Assembly (NCBI GenBank): GCA_016840825.1
Contig: JAEORN010000070.1
Span: forward strand, 1-14,423
DNA from: Candidatus Thorarchaeota archaeon
Lineage (GTDB): Archaea > Asgardarchaeota > Thorarchaeia > Thorarchaeales > Thorarchaeaceae
Length of the DNA stretch: 14,423 bases
Direction of reading: 5' to 3'
Shown here in pieces: positions 6,301 through 13,731 of this stretch. The notes under the pieces are model-generated. The model had not been told where the DNA came from. It did not search any database and saw only the letters and a program-made list of their open reading frames with translations. The translations under genes and the position numbers were made by a program. Within the stretch, counting starts at the first letter, position 1. Every line of letters begins with the position of its first letter.

Positions 6301-7311
6301 ATGACCGATGTCCTAAGAATCAATGATCTCGTTGTAGAATACAAAACTAGACGTGGCATCGCTCGTGCAGTCGATGGAGTACGCCTGAATCTGCAGGAGA
6401 ACAGGACCTTGGGTCTAGCTGGAGAGTCTGGTTGCGGAAAGTCGACCTTAGGTCGTTCTATTATGCAGATCGTACCTTACCCTGGTCAGATCGTGAGTGG
6501 AGAAATAATTCTTAACGTGGATCGTGAGACCAAATGGAAGAAAGGAGTCATCGAAGCGGGTGATATTCCTATCCTCGAAATGAATCATGAACAGATGCGT
6601 GCAATCCGAGGACGTGAGATTGCCTACATCTTTCAAGATCCGATGACCTCTCTCAACCCTATGCTAAGCATTGGGGATCATTTCATTCAGATTCAGAAGG
6701 CTCATGATCCTGACCTCGGAGATGATAAGGCCTTAGAACATGCAGAAGAGGTTCTTGAGCGTCTAGGTCTTCTAGCAGAGCGTGTGAATGACTACCCTCA
6801 TCAGTTTAGTGGTGGGATGCGTCAACGAGTAATGATTGGACTCGCTCTAGTCATGAAACCACGCTTACTTATCTCTGATGAGCCAACAACATCCCTTGAT
6901 GTTATTGTAGAGGCGCAAATCCTAGAAGAAATGGCTCAACTGAAAGAATTCTTTAACTTGACAATGATTCTCATCACACACAACCTAGGTGTCTTAGCTC
7001 AGACTGCTGATGATGTCGCAATAATGTATACAGGAAAACTTGCAGAGCTAGCCAGTACTGAAACCCTATTCGAGAACCCACAGCATCCATATACTCAAGC
7101 TCTCCTTCAGTCAGTTCCTGATGTGACGAAGCCTGAAAAGAAGCTGACATGGATTCCCGGTGCTCCCCCTGATTTGGTCAATCCCTTACCAGGATGCATG
7201 TTTCACCCACGTTGTCCCTTTGCTATGGATATTTGTGCGAAGGAAGTACCAGAGCTGCTGGACAGCCCTTCTGGGGGAACTGTTGCCTGTCATTTGTATG
7301 GGAGGAAGTGA
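6301..7311 (+). CDS. dppD: Dipeptide/oligopeptide-type ABC transporter ATPase, D subunit
   Basis: One of the two ATPases that power the importer, 336 residues. Seen motifs: Walker A GESGCGKST (41-49), Q-loop FQDPMTSLNP (111-120), ABC signature FSGGMRQR (169-176), Walker B LLISDEP with D193 and E194, D-loop SLD (198-200), and switch histidine H227 (ITHNLG). The C-terminal oligopeptide-transporter extension carries four cysteines, C299, C305, C312 and C330, around GCMFHPRCPFAMDIC; this set is known to hold a [4Fe-4S] cluster in some Dpp ATPases, and by family it may do so here. The frame is open back to 6187, but ATG 6301 is the start: GGGAGTGAT (6288-6296) precedes it and contains the stop of permease C, and the protein then begins in register with its family. 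Cytoplasmic, docked to the permease pair. Confidence 0.95.
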   Translation: MTDVLRINDLVVEYKTRRGIARAVDGVRLNLQENRTLGLAGESGCGKSTLGRSIMQIVPYPGQIVSGEIILNVDRETKWKKGVIEAGDIPILEMNHEQMRAIRGREIAYIFQDPMTSLNPMLSIGDHFIQIQKAHDPDLGDDKALEHAEEVLERLGLLAERVNDYPHQFSGGMRQRVMIGLALVMKPRLLISDEPTTSLDVIVEAQILEEMAQLKEFFNLTMILITHNLGVLAQTADDVAIMYTGKLAELASTETLFENPQHPYTQALLQSVPDVTKPEKKLTWIPGAPPDLVNPLPGCMFHPRCPFAMDICAKEVPELLDSPSGGTVACHLYGRK

Positions 7312-7312
7312 A

Positions 7313-8296
7313 ATGAAATTACTAGAGATCAAGGACGTTAAGAAGTATTTTCCAGTACAGAAGGGATTCGTCGAACAGCTGGTAACACGTAACAAGACCT
7401 TTGTCAAAGCGGTTGATGGAGTTTCATTTGATATCATGAAGGGTGAGGTGCTTGGGCTTGCTGGTGAGAGTGGCTCTGGAAAGACGACAATGGGCAGGCT
7501 CTGTGTGCGACTCATCGCTCCAACAGAGGGTGAGATTCTATTCGATGGACAGGATCTCGCCAAGATGAGGGGGCTTGAGATGCGCAGGATGCGCCAACGC
7601 ATTCAATTCACGTTCCAAGACCCCTCTTCCTCACTCAATCCTCGAACCTCCATCGGTGATGCAATTGCGCATGCACTGAAGTTTCAAGAGATTGGTACTC
7701 CCGAAGAGCGAAAGGAGAGAGCTGAGAATGTTCTGGAACGAGTTGGTCTATCTCCTGCTTCATCATTCTATGACAGAAAGCCACACCAGCTTTCTGGAGG
7801 GCAGAAGCAACGGGTTGTCTTTGGGAGAGCCATCATTCTGAATCCTGAGTTCGTAGTTACTGATGAGCCTGTTGCAATGGTGGATGTTTCCATTAAAGCA
7901 CAGCTCCTTGAGCTTATGCTCGACTTAAAGAAGGAACTCAACTTGACATATCTCTTCATATCTCATGATCTTGCTACAGCAAGGTATGTGTGTGATCGAA
8001 TCGCTATCATGTACCTTGGGAAACTGATTGAGATTGGCGATAAGAATCAAATCTACGAAGAACCCCTTCATCCATATACTGAGGGGCTCATTAGTGCAAT
8101 ACCGGTACCCGATCCTTCAGTCAGAAAGGCCGAGAAAGTTCCCCGCGGAGAGATTCCTAGTCCAATCAACCCTCCTCCGGGTTGTCGATTTCATCCTCGA
8201 TGCCCTAAGGCATTTGATAGATGTCCCCTTGAAGAACCCGAGCTCACTTCTGCAGGGGATGGTCGGTATGTTTCATGCCATCTCTACTCAAACTAG
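7313..8296 (+). CDS. dppF: Dipeptide/oligopeptide-type ABC transporter ATPase, F subunit
   Basis: The partner ATPase, 327 residues. Motifs: Walker A GESGSGKTT (51-59), Q-loop FQDPSSSLNP (101-110), signature LSGGQKQR (160-167), Walker B VVTDEP (D184, E185), a D-loop reading MVD rather than the more common ALD, and H218 (ISHDLA). A second cysteine set, C291, C297, C304 and C322, sits in the C-terminal extension (PGCRFHPRCPKAFDRC), as in the D subunit. The long open frame begins at 7160 inside the previous gene; the true start is ATG 7313, 1 nt past the upstream TGA, with GGAGGA (7301-7306) ahead of it. D and F share the same fold and would form an asymmetric ATPase pair. It is the last gene of the importer; no clear T-tract terminator follows. 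Confidence 0.95.
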   Translation: MKLLEIKDVKKYFPVQKGFVEQLVTRNKTFVKAVDGVSFDIMKGEVLGLAGESGSGKTTMGRLCVRLIAPTEGEILFDGQDLAKMRGLEMRRMRQRIQFTFQDPSSSLNPRTSIGDAIAHALKFQEIGTPEERKERAENVLERVGLSPASSFYDRKPHQLSGGQKQRVVFGRAIILNPEFVVTDEPVAMVDVSIKAQLLELMLDLKKELNLTYLFISHDLATARYVCDRIAIMYLGKLIEIGDKNQIYEEPLHPYTEGLISAIPVPDPSVRKAEKVPRGEIPSPINPPPGCRFHPRCPKAFDRCPLEEPELTSAGDGRYVSCHLYSN

Positions 8297-8353
8297 TGAT
8301 GACATGCGAATGTTTCTACTAGACGAATCATCTAGTGCAATCGTTCATTCAGC
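8297..8353 (+). other. Short intergenic stretch with a weak hairpin
   Basis: After the last importer gene a 6-bp inverted repeat ACTAGA (8318-8323) and TCTAGT (8331-8336) could form a hairpin with a 7-nt loop. No T-tract follows, so a role in ending transcription is doubtful. Confidence 0.25.
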
Positions 8354-8361
8354 CTTTATAT
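8354..8361 (+). promoter_or_regulatory. TATA box of the small exported protein gene
   Basis: CTTTATAT is a good archaeal TATA box. Counting about 26 nt from its centre puts transcription start near 8384, only about 6 nt before the ATG at 8390, so the mRNA would be nearly leaderless. Position seen; start site inferred. Confidence 0.6.
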
Positions 8362-8389
8362 CAAAACTGGCATACATTTAGTGAGTAAA

Positions 8390-8941
8390 ATGAAGCATGC
8401 CAAGAAGATTGTTCTCTCCACAGTAGGCGTTTCACTTCTTGTAGTGTTTCTCCTCTCCCTGGCAATGGTCCCCAGTGATGCCGCTGCTATCTTAGACACT
8501 CCTCATTCAACAGCAGCGAATACAGGAAACTCGTTTTCAATCGATGCTATGGGAGAGGCTCTCTCTCTCAATGATACAGATAGTATTCGAGCTCTGACAA
8601 AGATGCACATTGAGTTCCTCATCGTTCAAAATGGCTCTCATGGAGTCCTCTTTTTGATGACATCTGCATTGTTCAAGATGAACTACACATCTTACTCCCT
8701 GATAGAAGGAGTAGGTATAGCTGGAAGACCCGAATCGAGTTCATTCAACGGAACGATAGTGTTCGCATTCAGAATGAACCTGACTCAGGATGATGGGCAT
8801 CTTACACAACTTGCTTTCAGAGGGTTTGTTGACCGCTCTGAGAGTGGAGGACCAATACTATACATGCGCGGTAGAATTACATTCGAAGATATACAATACT
8901 ATCTGATTCAACGAGGTAAAATTCATTTTCTAGACACATGA
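8390..8941 (+). CDS. Small exported or anchored protein of unknown function
   Basis: A 183-residue protein that I do not recognise. It opens with a basic stretch (KHAKK), a 20-residue hydrophobic core (IVLSTVGVSLLVVFLLSLAM, about 7-26) and a possible signal-peptidase site after PSDAAA (about 28-33), so it is sent across the membrane. The mature part alternates polar and hydrophobic residues as in a beta-rich fold and has no cysteine pair, metal motif or second membrane segment. Five N-x-S/T sequons (NDT, NGS, NYT, NGT, NLT) suggest glycosylation outside the cell. ATG 8390 is preferred because the TATA box at 8354-8361 predicts a transcript starting near 8384; an in-frame GTG at 8381 would add three residues but probably lies at or before the transcript start. 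It stands alone, downstream of the importer and convergent with the aminopeptidase. Confidence 0.65.
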   Translation: MKHAKKIVLSTVGVSLLVVFLLSLAMVPSDAAAILDTPHSTAANTGNSFSIDAMGEALSLNDTDSIRALTKMHIEFLIVQNGSHGVLFLMTSALFKMNYTSYSLIEGVGIAGRPESSSFNGTIVFAFRMNLTQDDGHLTQLAFRGFVDRSESGGPILYMRGRITFEDIQYYLIQRGKIHFLDT

Positions 8942-8963
8942 TGGAAGAAACCGAGGACTGCAA

Positions 8964-8993
8964 GCAATGTGCCACATTCCCGTAACACATTGC
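8964..8993. terminator. Hairpin between convergent genes (first)
   Basis: GCAATGTG (8964-8971) and CACATTGC (8986-8993) form a perfect 8-bp stem with a 14-nt loop, 22 nt past the stop of the exported-protein gene. No long T-tract follows, so it may act as an mRNA 3'-end structure rather than a classical terminator. Confidence 0.45.
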
Positions 8994-8998
8994 TCTTG

Positions 8999-9022
8999 AA
9001 AGGCGGGATCAAACCCGCCCTT
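8999..9022. terminator. GC-rich hairpin between convergent genes (second)
   Basis: GGCGGG (9002-9007) and CCCGCC (9014-9019) pair around ATCAAA, with AA/TT able to extend past one mismatch. On the minus strand it is followed by TTTC, and it lies 19 nt beyond the stop of the aminopeptidase gene, so it could serve both converging transcripts. Confidence 0.5.
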
Positions 9023-9040
9023 CCATCACCTTACGAATAT

Positions 9041-11647
9041 CTAATCTTTTCTATCAAGAATTGCTTCTACCTTAGATAATCGGTCTTTGAGGTCTCTATT
9101 CTCTTTCTCAAGTTCCTCAACTGACTTTTGAAGTGATTTCACTTCTGTCGAATCCTTCTTCTTGCTTAGTGCTCGAATTGCCACTCTTGCAAGCCTAATG
9201 ATATCCGCATCAACATGCCCCTCTGCTAGCTTATTGAGTGAAGGAATGAGCGACGAATCTCCATACGCTCTAGCTGCACTTATGGCTCCAACTTGCACTT
9301 TATGCGACCTATCATGAAGAAGTCCTTCAATGACATCTTTAACTTCTGGATGTTTCTTATTGTACTTCTTACCAAGTGTAGCTAGCAATCCTGGAGCTGT
9401 TCTTCTCAAGTAATCATCGTGTCCAAGCTTGGTATACTCGACGATGATTTGTATAGCCTCTCGCTTGCCAGTTTCTTTTAGACCGCTAAGAAATCCTCTT
9501 CTAACAATCTCTGTCCAAGTTTCTGGAGCTTTTCTAATGCCCTCTTTCAGGATTGCAAATGACTCCTCATGTCGTATTTGACCAATCGAGGTTGCTGCAG
9601 ATGCGACCACAAAATCGGAGGTTTCATCATTTAGCATATTCTTCAGTGCATTCAATGCCTTTTCACTTTCATAGAAATTACCTAATGCTGCTGCAACCTG
9701 AGTCCTGGCTCTGCTATCTTTCAAATTGCATCCTTTTAGAAGCTGGATAAGTGCAGAATCGTTCTTTACTTTTCCAAGAACCTTAGCAATCTCTCCTTGA
9801 ACTCCCCAAAACGATTCTTCGACAAGAGCCTTTCCCAATGCCTCGAGTGAGATAGGATTTGCCTTATTGCCAAGTGCCTGTGCTGCCTTAATCCGCATAA
9901 TCACGTTTCGCCCATGATGTAGCTGATCTATCCACATCTGCTCAGGCTTTGTGATATCCCAATCCATCAGTACTGCATAATCTGGATCGATAAGAATCTG
10001 CTTCGGTTTCCTTTCGACAGGATAGTAGAAGGTATGAACTCGCTCATTCACTTGCATAGTGTATCTTGTGACTTCTCCTTCATTATCAACAAACTCAACT
10101 GTTAGAGGGAACTTGAACACTTCAGGTGTCATACCATCATTATGTTTGTGTGTCTGCTCGATTTTAACAAGTGCATGCCCTAGCTTCTCATCATGAGAGC
10201 ATGTAATCTTGCACTCCGGATATCCTGCTTTGTAGAGCCATTGCTCGAAGAACCATCCATAATCCTCTCCAGTCATTTCCGTGAGAAGAGCTTCTAGGTC
10301 ATGAGTATATGGTGACTTGTGTGCAAATCTGGTCATCCACTCACCTAGTATCTGCCACCACCGATCTTCGCCTACAAGATGCTTTAGCATATAGTATCTC
10401 CAGGCTGCTCCTGGGTAGAGATGTCTGTCGAACATATCCGAACCGCGTTCCCACTCGTTCTGTACAATAGGACGTCTATACTGATTCTTGTCTTCATCAA
10501 AATAGGATGTCTGTTTTCCATATTGATCATAGAGGTATTCATCAAGGCCTATATCATGTAGCTTCCATTCATTTTGCATTTGAGTGCCCCAGCCTTCATT
10601 CAGCCAACCATGGGACCAAGTTCGGCATGTGACCAGATCTCCACCCCACATGTGAGCTAGCTCATGAGCAACGAGCCAATCTGATTGGTAATCCTTGTGT
10701 ATCTTCTCATCGTGCAATGTGACATCTGTCTGAGTTGTCGCACTAGTGTTCTCCATTCCTCCAATGACAAAATTCGCTGCAGTGATTTGAGCATATTTCG
10801 CCCAAGGATACTTCACTCCAAGCTTTTGCTCGAAGAATCTTATCATCTCAGGTGTCTTTCCAAAAGATCGATAGACTGTTTCTCTATCCCACTTCTTATG
10901 CGCATAGAAGCTTACTTCAAGACCATCCAGATTCTCTTTATACTCAACATATTCAGATGCGGCCATAGTCAGAAGATATGCCGGGATTGGAAGCTCTTGG
11001 ACCCAATGGAATGTTTCGGTCCCATCATCGTTCTTTTTCCGCTCCTTCAAATACCCATTACTCATCGCAAAGTATCCATCAGGGACTGTGAGAATTGTTT
11101 CTGTTGGGAACTTATGACTGGGGTTGTCATAGATTGGAACACAAGCTCTACAGCAATCGTCCTGCATCTGAGTCCAAAAGGAACTCTCTATATTTGGAAA
11201 CTCTGGGCACGGATTCGTGAACCAAAGACCCACACGTGGATTCTCAATTGTGTATGTGAAGGTCAACTCTTCGGATGTCCCTTGATCGAGGGGCTTTGAA
11301 AGGTAGACCATCATGCTTTCTGAATCTGAATCAACATCAAAATCAACTTCTTCCCCTGAGGAGTCTGTGATCCCGGAAATATTGAGGTCAAGCATATGCA
11401 AAAATACCTTTGATAGTTGTGGCACAATTGATGTAATTCTAAGTCTTGAAATCGCATCCACTCTTTCATTGGCAATATCTACATTCCAATCAATAGTTAG
11501 TAGGTCGATATTGTAATGTCTTGGAGGTGTCCATTGTGGTCTTGCAGTAGGAAATGTGAAAGATTCCCTTTCCGATGCAAACACACTCTTTTGTTCCAAT
11601 GAATCGCCGCGCATAAGTGACTCTAGAAGATCATGGAAATCGGTCAT
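9041..11647 (-). CDS. M1-family zinc aminopeptidase with HEAT-like repeats and C-terminal coiled coil
   Basis: An 868-residue peptidase predicted to remove N-terminal residues from peptides. The N-terminal beta domain (about 40-230) is followed by the gluzincin catalytic domain: exopeptidase motif GGMEN (296-300, a GAMEN variant), zinc site HELAH (328-332) with the third ligand E351 eighteen residues on (WLNEG), and a probable catalytic tyrosine at 411 (LYPGAAWRYY). All core residues are present, so it should be active. After a beta domain (about 480-565), residues 580-827 form helical repeats of the HEAT/PBS-lyase type (for example RTQVAAALGNF, VVASAATSIGQI, VQVGAISAARAYG), and the last 35 residues are a charged coiled coil (SLQKSVEELEKENRDLKDRL). 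No signal peptide: cytoplasmic. The frame is open to 11716, but ATG 11647 is used: GAGGG lies about 9 nt upstream, and the extra 23 residues look non-coding. Confidence 0.93.
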   Translation of the reverse strand: MTDFHDLLESLMRGDSLEQKSVFASERESFTFPTARPQWTPPRHYNIDLLTIDWNVDIANERVDAISRLRITSIVPQLSKVFLHMLDLNISGITDSSGEEVDFDVDSDSESMMVYLSKPLDQGTSEELTFTYTIENPRVGLWFTNPCPEFPNIESSFWTQMQDDCCRACVPIYDNPSHKFPTETILTVPDGYFAMSNGYLKERKKNDDGTETFHWVQELPIPAYLLTMAASEYVEYKENLDGLEVSFYAHKKWDRETVYRSFGKTPEMIRFFEQKLGVKYPWAKYAQITAANFVIGGMENTSATTQTDVTLHDEKIHKDYQSDWLVAHELAHMWGGDLVTCRTWSHGWLNEGWGTQMQNEWKLHDIGLDEYLYDQYGKQTSYFDEDKNQYRRPIVQNEWERGSDMFDRHLYPGAAWRYYMLKHLVGEDRWWQILGEWMTRFAHKSPYTHDLEALLTEMTGEDYGWFFEQWLYKAGYPECKITCSHDEKLGHALVKIEQTHKHNDGMTPEVFKFPLTVEFVDNEGEVTRYTMQVNERVHTFYYPVERKPKQILIDPDYAVLMDWDITKPEQMWIDQLHHGRNVIMRIKAAQALGNKANPISLEALGKALVEESFWGVQGEIAKVLGKVKNDSALIQLLKGCNLKDSRARTQVAAALGNFYESEKALNALKNMLNDETSDFVVASAATSIGQIRHEESFAILKEGIRKAPETWTEIVRRGFLSGLKETGKREAIQIIVEYTKLGHDDYLRRTAPGLLATLGKKYNKKHPEVKDVIEGLLHDRSHKVQVGAISAARAYGDSSLIPSLNKLAEGHVDADIIRLARVAIRALSKKKDSTEVKSLQKSVEELEKENRDLKDRLSKVEAILDRKD

Positions 11648-11718
11648 TAGAATAAACCCTCTTTTTCTACCTCTTCTTTGAATACAATCAGCAGATGAGT
11701 GTTCCCTTTCAACCAATT

Positions 11719-11750
11719 TACAAACCGGAAATGATAGGTATCGGTTTGTA
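11719..11750. promoter_or_regulatory. 9-bp inverted repeat in the divergent promoter region
   Basis: TACAAACCG (11719-11727) and CGGTTTGTA (11742-11750) are perfect inverted copies 14 nt apart, about 23 bp centre to centre (two helix turns). They lie between the divergent aminopeptidase and TatD genes. Each arm read outward is CGGTTTGTA, so the pair may be a dimer-binding operator, or the two arms may be part of the opposing promoters. Confidence 0.5.
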
Positions 11751-11771
11751 CGACTAATAACCTAGTGGGGC

Positions 11772-12581
11772 ATGAGCATGATAGTCGACTCTCATTGTCA
11801 TCTCGAGATGTACGGGAGCAACGTAGAGCTGGCACTATCTGACTTGGAGAGGAACGGTATTGTCGCAGTCAGTCTATCGAATGGAATCCCATCCTATGAG
11901 CGAACGCTGAAAATTGCGGACCTGTGCAAGATGGTGATTCCTGGATTTGGCATCAATCCCCATAATGCTCCTGATGTTGAGGGTAACTTGGACCTAATTC
12001 GGAAATATGCGAAGCAAAACATTGTTCTCGGTGAGATTGGATTGGACCACTTCTTCGCAAAGGACTCCTCTGCCTATCCTCTTCAGGAAGACCTTTTCAA
12101 GCTGTTTCTTGAAGTCGCAGAACAACAAGATTCGATACTCAGTATACATAGTCGTGGTGCAGACATGGATGTGATACTGATACTCGATTCATACTCTATA
12201 TCTCGTGTAGTAATCCACGGATTTGATCAGGACCAGAGTATTGCACAGCAGTACATTGATAGAGATATCTATCTCTCCTTTGGAGCGTTGATCACTGAGA
12301 AATACTCCGAGATAGTACCACAGTGGGAGGAGGTCCGGGAAGCTGCTTCTCAAGTGCCTGATGACCTCATACTCATGGAAACTGATGCTCCGGGTGTATG
12401 GATTGACGAGCTGCCTGCAGAGCGTCTATTCCAAGTTCTAAGCACTCTTTCAGCTCTAAGACTACAGCCACCTCGTGATACACAAGATCAAGTCAATAGG
12501 AATTTCATCAGATTGATTGATGGGATATCAGAGTTCGAAGAACAGAAAGCATTGGTGCAATCTGATACTGGAAGTGTCTAA
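11772..12581 (+). CDS. TatD-type metal-dependent hydrolase
   Basis: A 269-residue TIM-barrel amidohydrolase-fold protein of the TatD family, whose members are Mg2+-dependent nucleases or related phosphoesterases; the substrate here is unknown. Metal ligands are in order: H8-x-H10 in VDSHCHL, E88 in LGEIGLDHFF, H126 in SIHSRGA, H149 in VVIHGF and D205 in METDAPG. Barrel strands are visible before each motif, for example VIPGFGINPH (55-64), and the end has the expected N-x-x-R-L pattern (VNRNFIRLI). Length fits the family (about 250-270). The first ATG is 11772; the second, at 11778, gives the family-like MIVDSHCH and has GTGGGG 7 nt upstream, so the true protein may be two residues shorter. 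Cytoplasmic. Divergent from the aminopeptidase and possibly co-regulated through the inverted repeat between them. Confidence 0.9.
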   Translation: MSMIVDSHCHLEMYGSNVELALSDLERNGIVAVSLSNGIPSYERTLKIADLCKMVIPGFGINPHNAPDVEGNLDLIRKYAKQNIVLGEIGLDHFFAKDSSAYPLQEDLFKLFLEVAEQQDSILSIHSRGADMDVILILDSYSISRVVIHGFDQDQSIAQQYIDRDIYLSFGALITEKYSEIVPQWEEVREAASQVPDDLILMETDAPGVWIDELPAERLFQVLSTLSALRLQPPRDTQDQVNRNFIRLIDGISEFEEQKALVQSDTGSV

Positions 12582-12601
12582 TCAGATCAGTGTCTTCTGA
12601 T
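12581..12601. terminator. Weak hairpin between convergent genes
   Basis: ATCAGA (12581-12586) and TCTGAT (12596-12601) can pair around a 9-nt loop in the 36-nt gap between TatD and the methyltransferase, which converge. The stem is short and without T-tract; a bidirectional stop is possible only. Confidence 0.3.
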
Positions 12602-12617
12602 GAAAGCGTGAAGGATT

Positions 12618-13538
12618 CTATTTTGGAATCTCATAGTTCGATATGAATAATTCATTCCCTCTCTTTGCAGAACCCTGCATGTAGTTGTTCATACCATATT
12701 GTAAAGTCCATTCTTCTAGATATGCAAAGTCAAAGAGTTCTCGAACCTCAGGCGAATCGTCATAGGTAATCAGCCATTTATGTGAGCATCGCTTCATGAC
12801 TTCGGAAAAGCGTTGGTGATTAAACTCTGTGTGCAAATCTCCATTCTTTCCATACAGTCGTGATTTTGTAGCAGAAATGTATGGAGGGTCCAAAAAAATG
12901 AAGACATCCTCTCCTGGTGCATTGACTACAGATTCATAATCCCCGTGAGTGATTCTCACATTCTGTAGAATCTTCATCAAATCCCTAAGTCTATCAATTG
13001 CTGATTGTGTGAATCTGCGTGCAAAGGATTGTTTTGAGTAGCCTCCTGATTCAACTGTACCTGAGAATGTGATACGATTCAGGATGAAGAAGCGCACACC
13101 TCTCTCAAAATCATCCCATTCTCTACTTTCATCAGTCATATGGCTAAAGAGTTCTCGACCATCTTTCCACTCATCTTTATACTCTTGAATACTGTTGATC
13201 AATTTCTTTCCATTCTCTTTTAACTGGGACCAGAAGCAGTAGAGATCATAATTCAGGTCATTGATCCAAAATAATAGTTCTGAAGCAACTCTCTGCTTTA
13301 TAGAAATAGATACTGAGCCGCCTCCTACAAATGGTTCTCTAAATTCTGTAAAATTCGGAATCCTGGGAATGATTTCCCTCAATGCCCTCGTTTTTCCTCC
13401 TGGATATCTTAGAGCCCCTCTAATTTCCTTTCTTATTGGCCTATACTCGAGGAAGCTATCAATTTTCAAATCTGAATTATTCTTCTCTTGCTTCATTGAG
13501 AATGACCCAAATTCAACTCTTTTTGCTACTTCTTCCAT
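12618..13538 (-). CDS. D12-class adenine-N6 DNA methyltransferase (solitary)
   Basis: A 306-residue Dam/DpnM-like enzyme that would methylate adenine N6 in a short DNA site with S-adenosylmethionine. Motif order is that of the alpha group: motif X LRYPGGKTRA (43-52), SAM-binding motif I FREPFVGGGS (66-75), NDLN (93-96), a variable recognition region (about 100-210), then catalytic motif IV DPPY (217-220) and WLITYDD (255-261). All catalytic elements are present and the length is near E. coli Dam (278). Many relatives recognise GATC, but specificity is not readable here. No endonuclease gene is next to it, so it is an orphan enzyme within this window. The N-terminus is about 40 residues before motif X; ATG 13538 lacks a good ribosome site, and ATG 13496 is an alternative. 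AT-richer wording than its neighbours hints at transfer (inference). Confidence 0.92.
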   Translation of the reverse strand: MEEVAKRVEFGSFSMKQEKNNSDLKIDSFLEYRPIRKEIRGALRYPGGKTRALREIIPRIPNFTEFREPFVGGGSVSISIKQRVASELLFWINDLNYDLYCFWSQLKENGKKLINSIQEYKDEWKDGRELFSHMTDESREWDDFERGVRFFILNRITFSGTVESGGYSKQSFARRFTQSAIDRLRDLMKILQNVRITHGDYESVVNAPGEDVFIFLDPPYISATKSRLYGKNGDLHTEFNHQRFSEVMKRCSHKWLITYDDSPEVRELFDFAYLEEWTLQYGMNNYMQGSAKRGNELFISNYEIPK

Positions 13539-13550
13539 ATACTCTGGTGA

Positions 13551-13560
13551 TGATTTTATT
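13551..13560 (-). promoter_or_regulatory. Possible TATA-like box of the methyltransferase gene
   Basis: The minus strand reads GAATAAAATC only about 17 nt before ATG 13538. With usual spacing, transcription would start about 10 nt inside the frame, which would instead favour the ATG at 13496. Weak evidence. Confidence 0.25.
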
Positions 13561-13580
13561 CTATCTATCCTTAGATTCTA

Positions 13581-13630
13581 TCAGGTATTAGCGCCTTTTG
13601 GCCTTTTTGTCTATGAAATGCAATACCTGA
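13581..13630. repeat. 9-bp inverted repeat upstream of the methyltransferase
   Basis: TCAGGTATT (13581-13589) and AATACCTGA (13622-13630) are perfect inverted copies separated by 32 nt, about 41 bp centre to centre (four helix turns). They lie between the methyltransferase start and the rRNA promoter. Could be paired operator half-sites; function unknown. Confidence 0.4.
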
Positions 13631-13696
13631 CACAGAAAAGGCACCCTTCGAAGCGCTTATTAGCTAAAAGCTCAATTAAGTATGATTGTGTCCCTT

Positions 13697-13710
13697 GGAA
13701 AGCTTTAAAT
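13697..13710 (+). promoter_or_regulatory. BRE/TATA promoter of the rRNA transcript
   Basis: GGAAA (13697-13701) directly followed by GCTTTAAAT (13702-13710) resembles a strong archaeal BRE plus TATA box. It predicts transcription start near 13732, about 300 nt before the 16S 5' end. It is the best promoter-like element in the 490-nt gap; assignment to rRNA is by position. Confidence 0.55.
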
Positions 13711-13731
13711 GAGTTTCACCGAGGGAAACAT

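Noticed and set aside
10685..11299. Plus-strand open frame of 204 codons
   Set aside because: It lies wholly opposite the aminopeptidase catalytic domain; the translation has no family pattern, so it is an antisense shadow.
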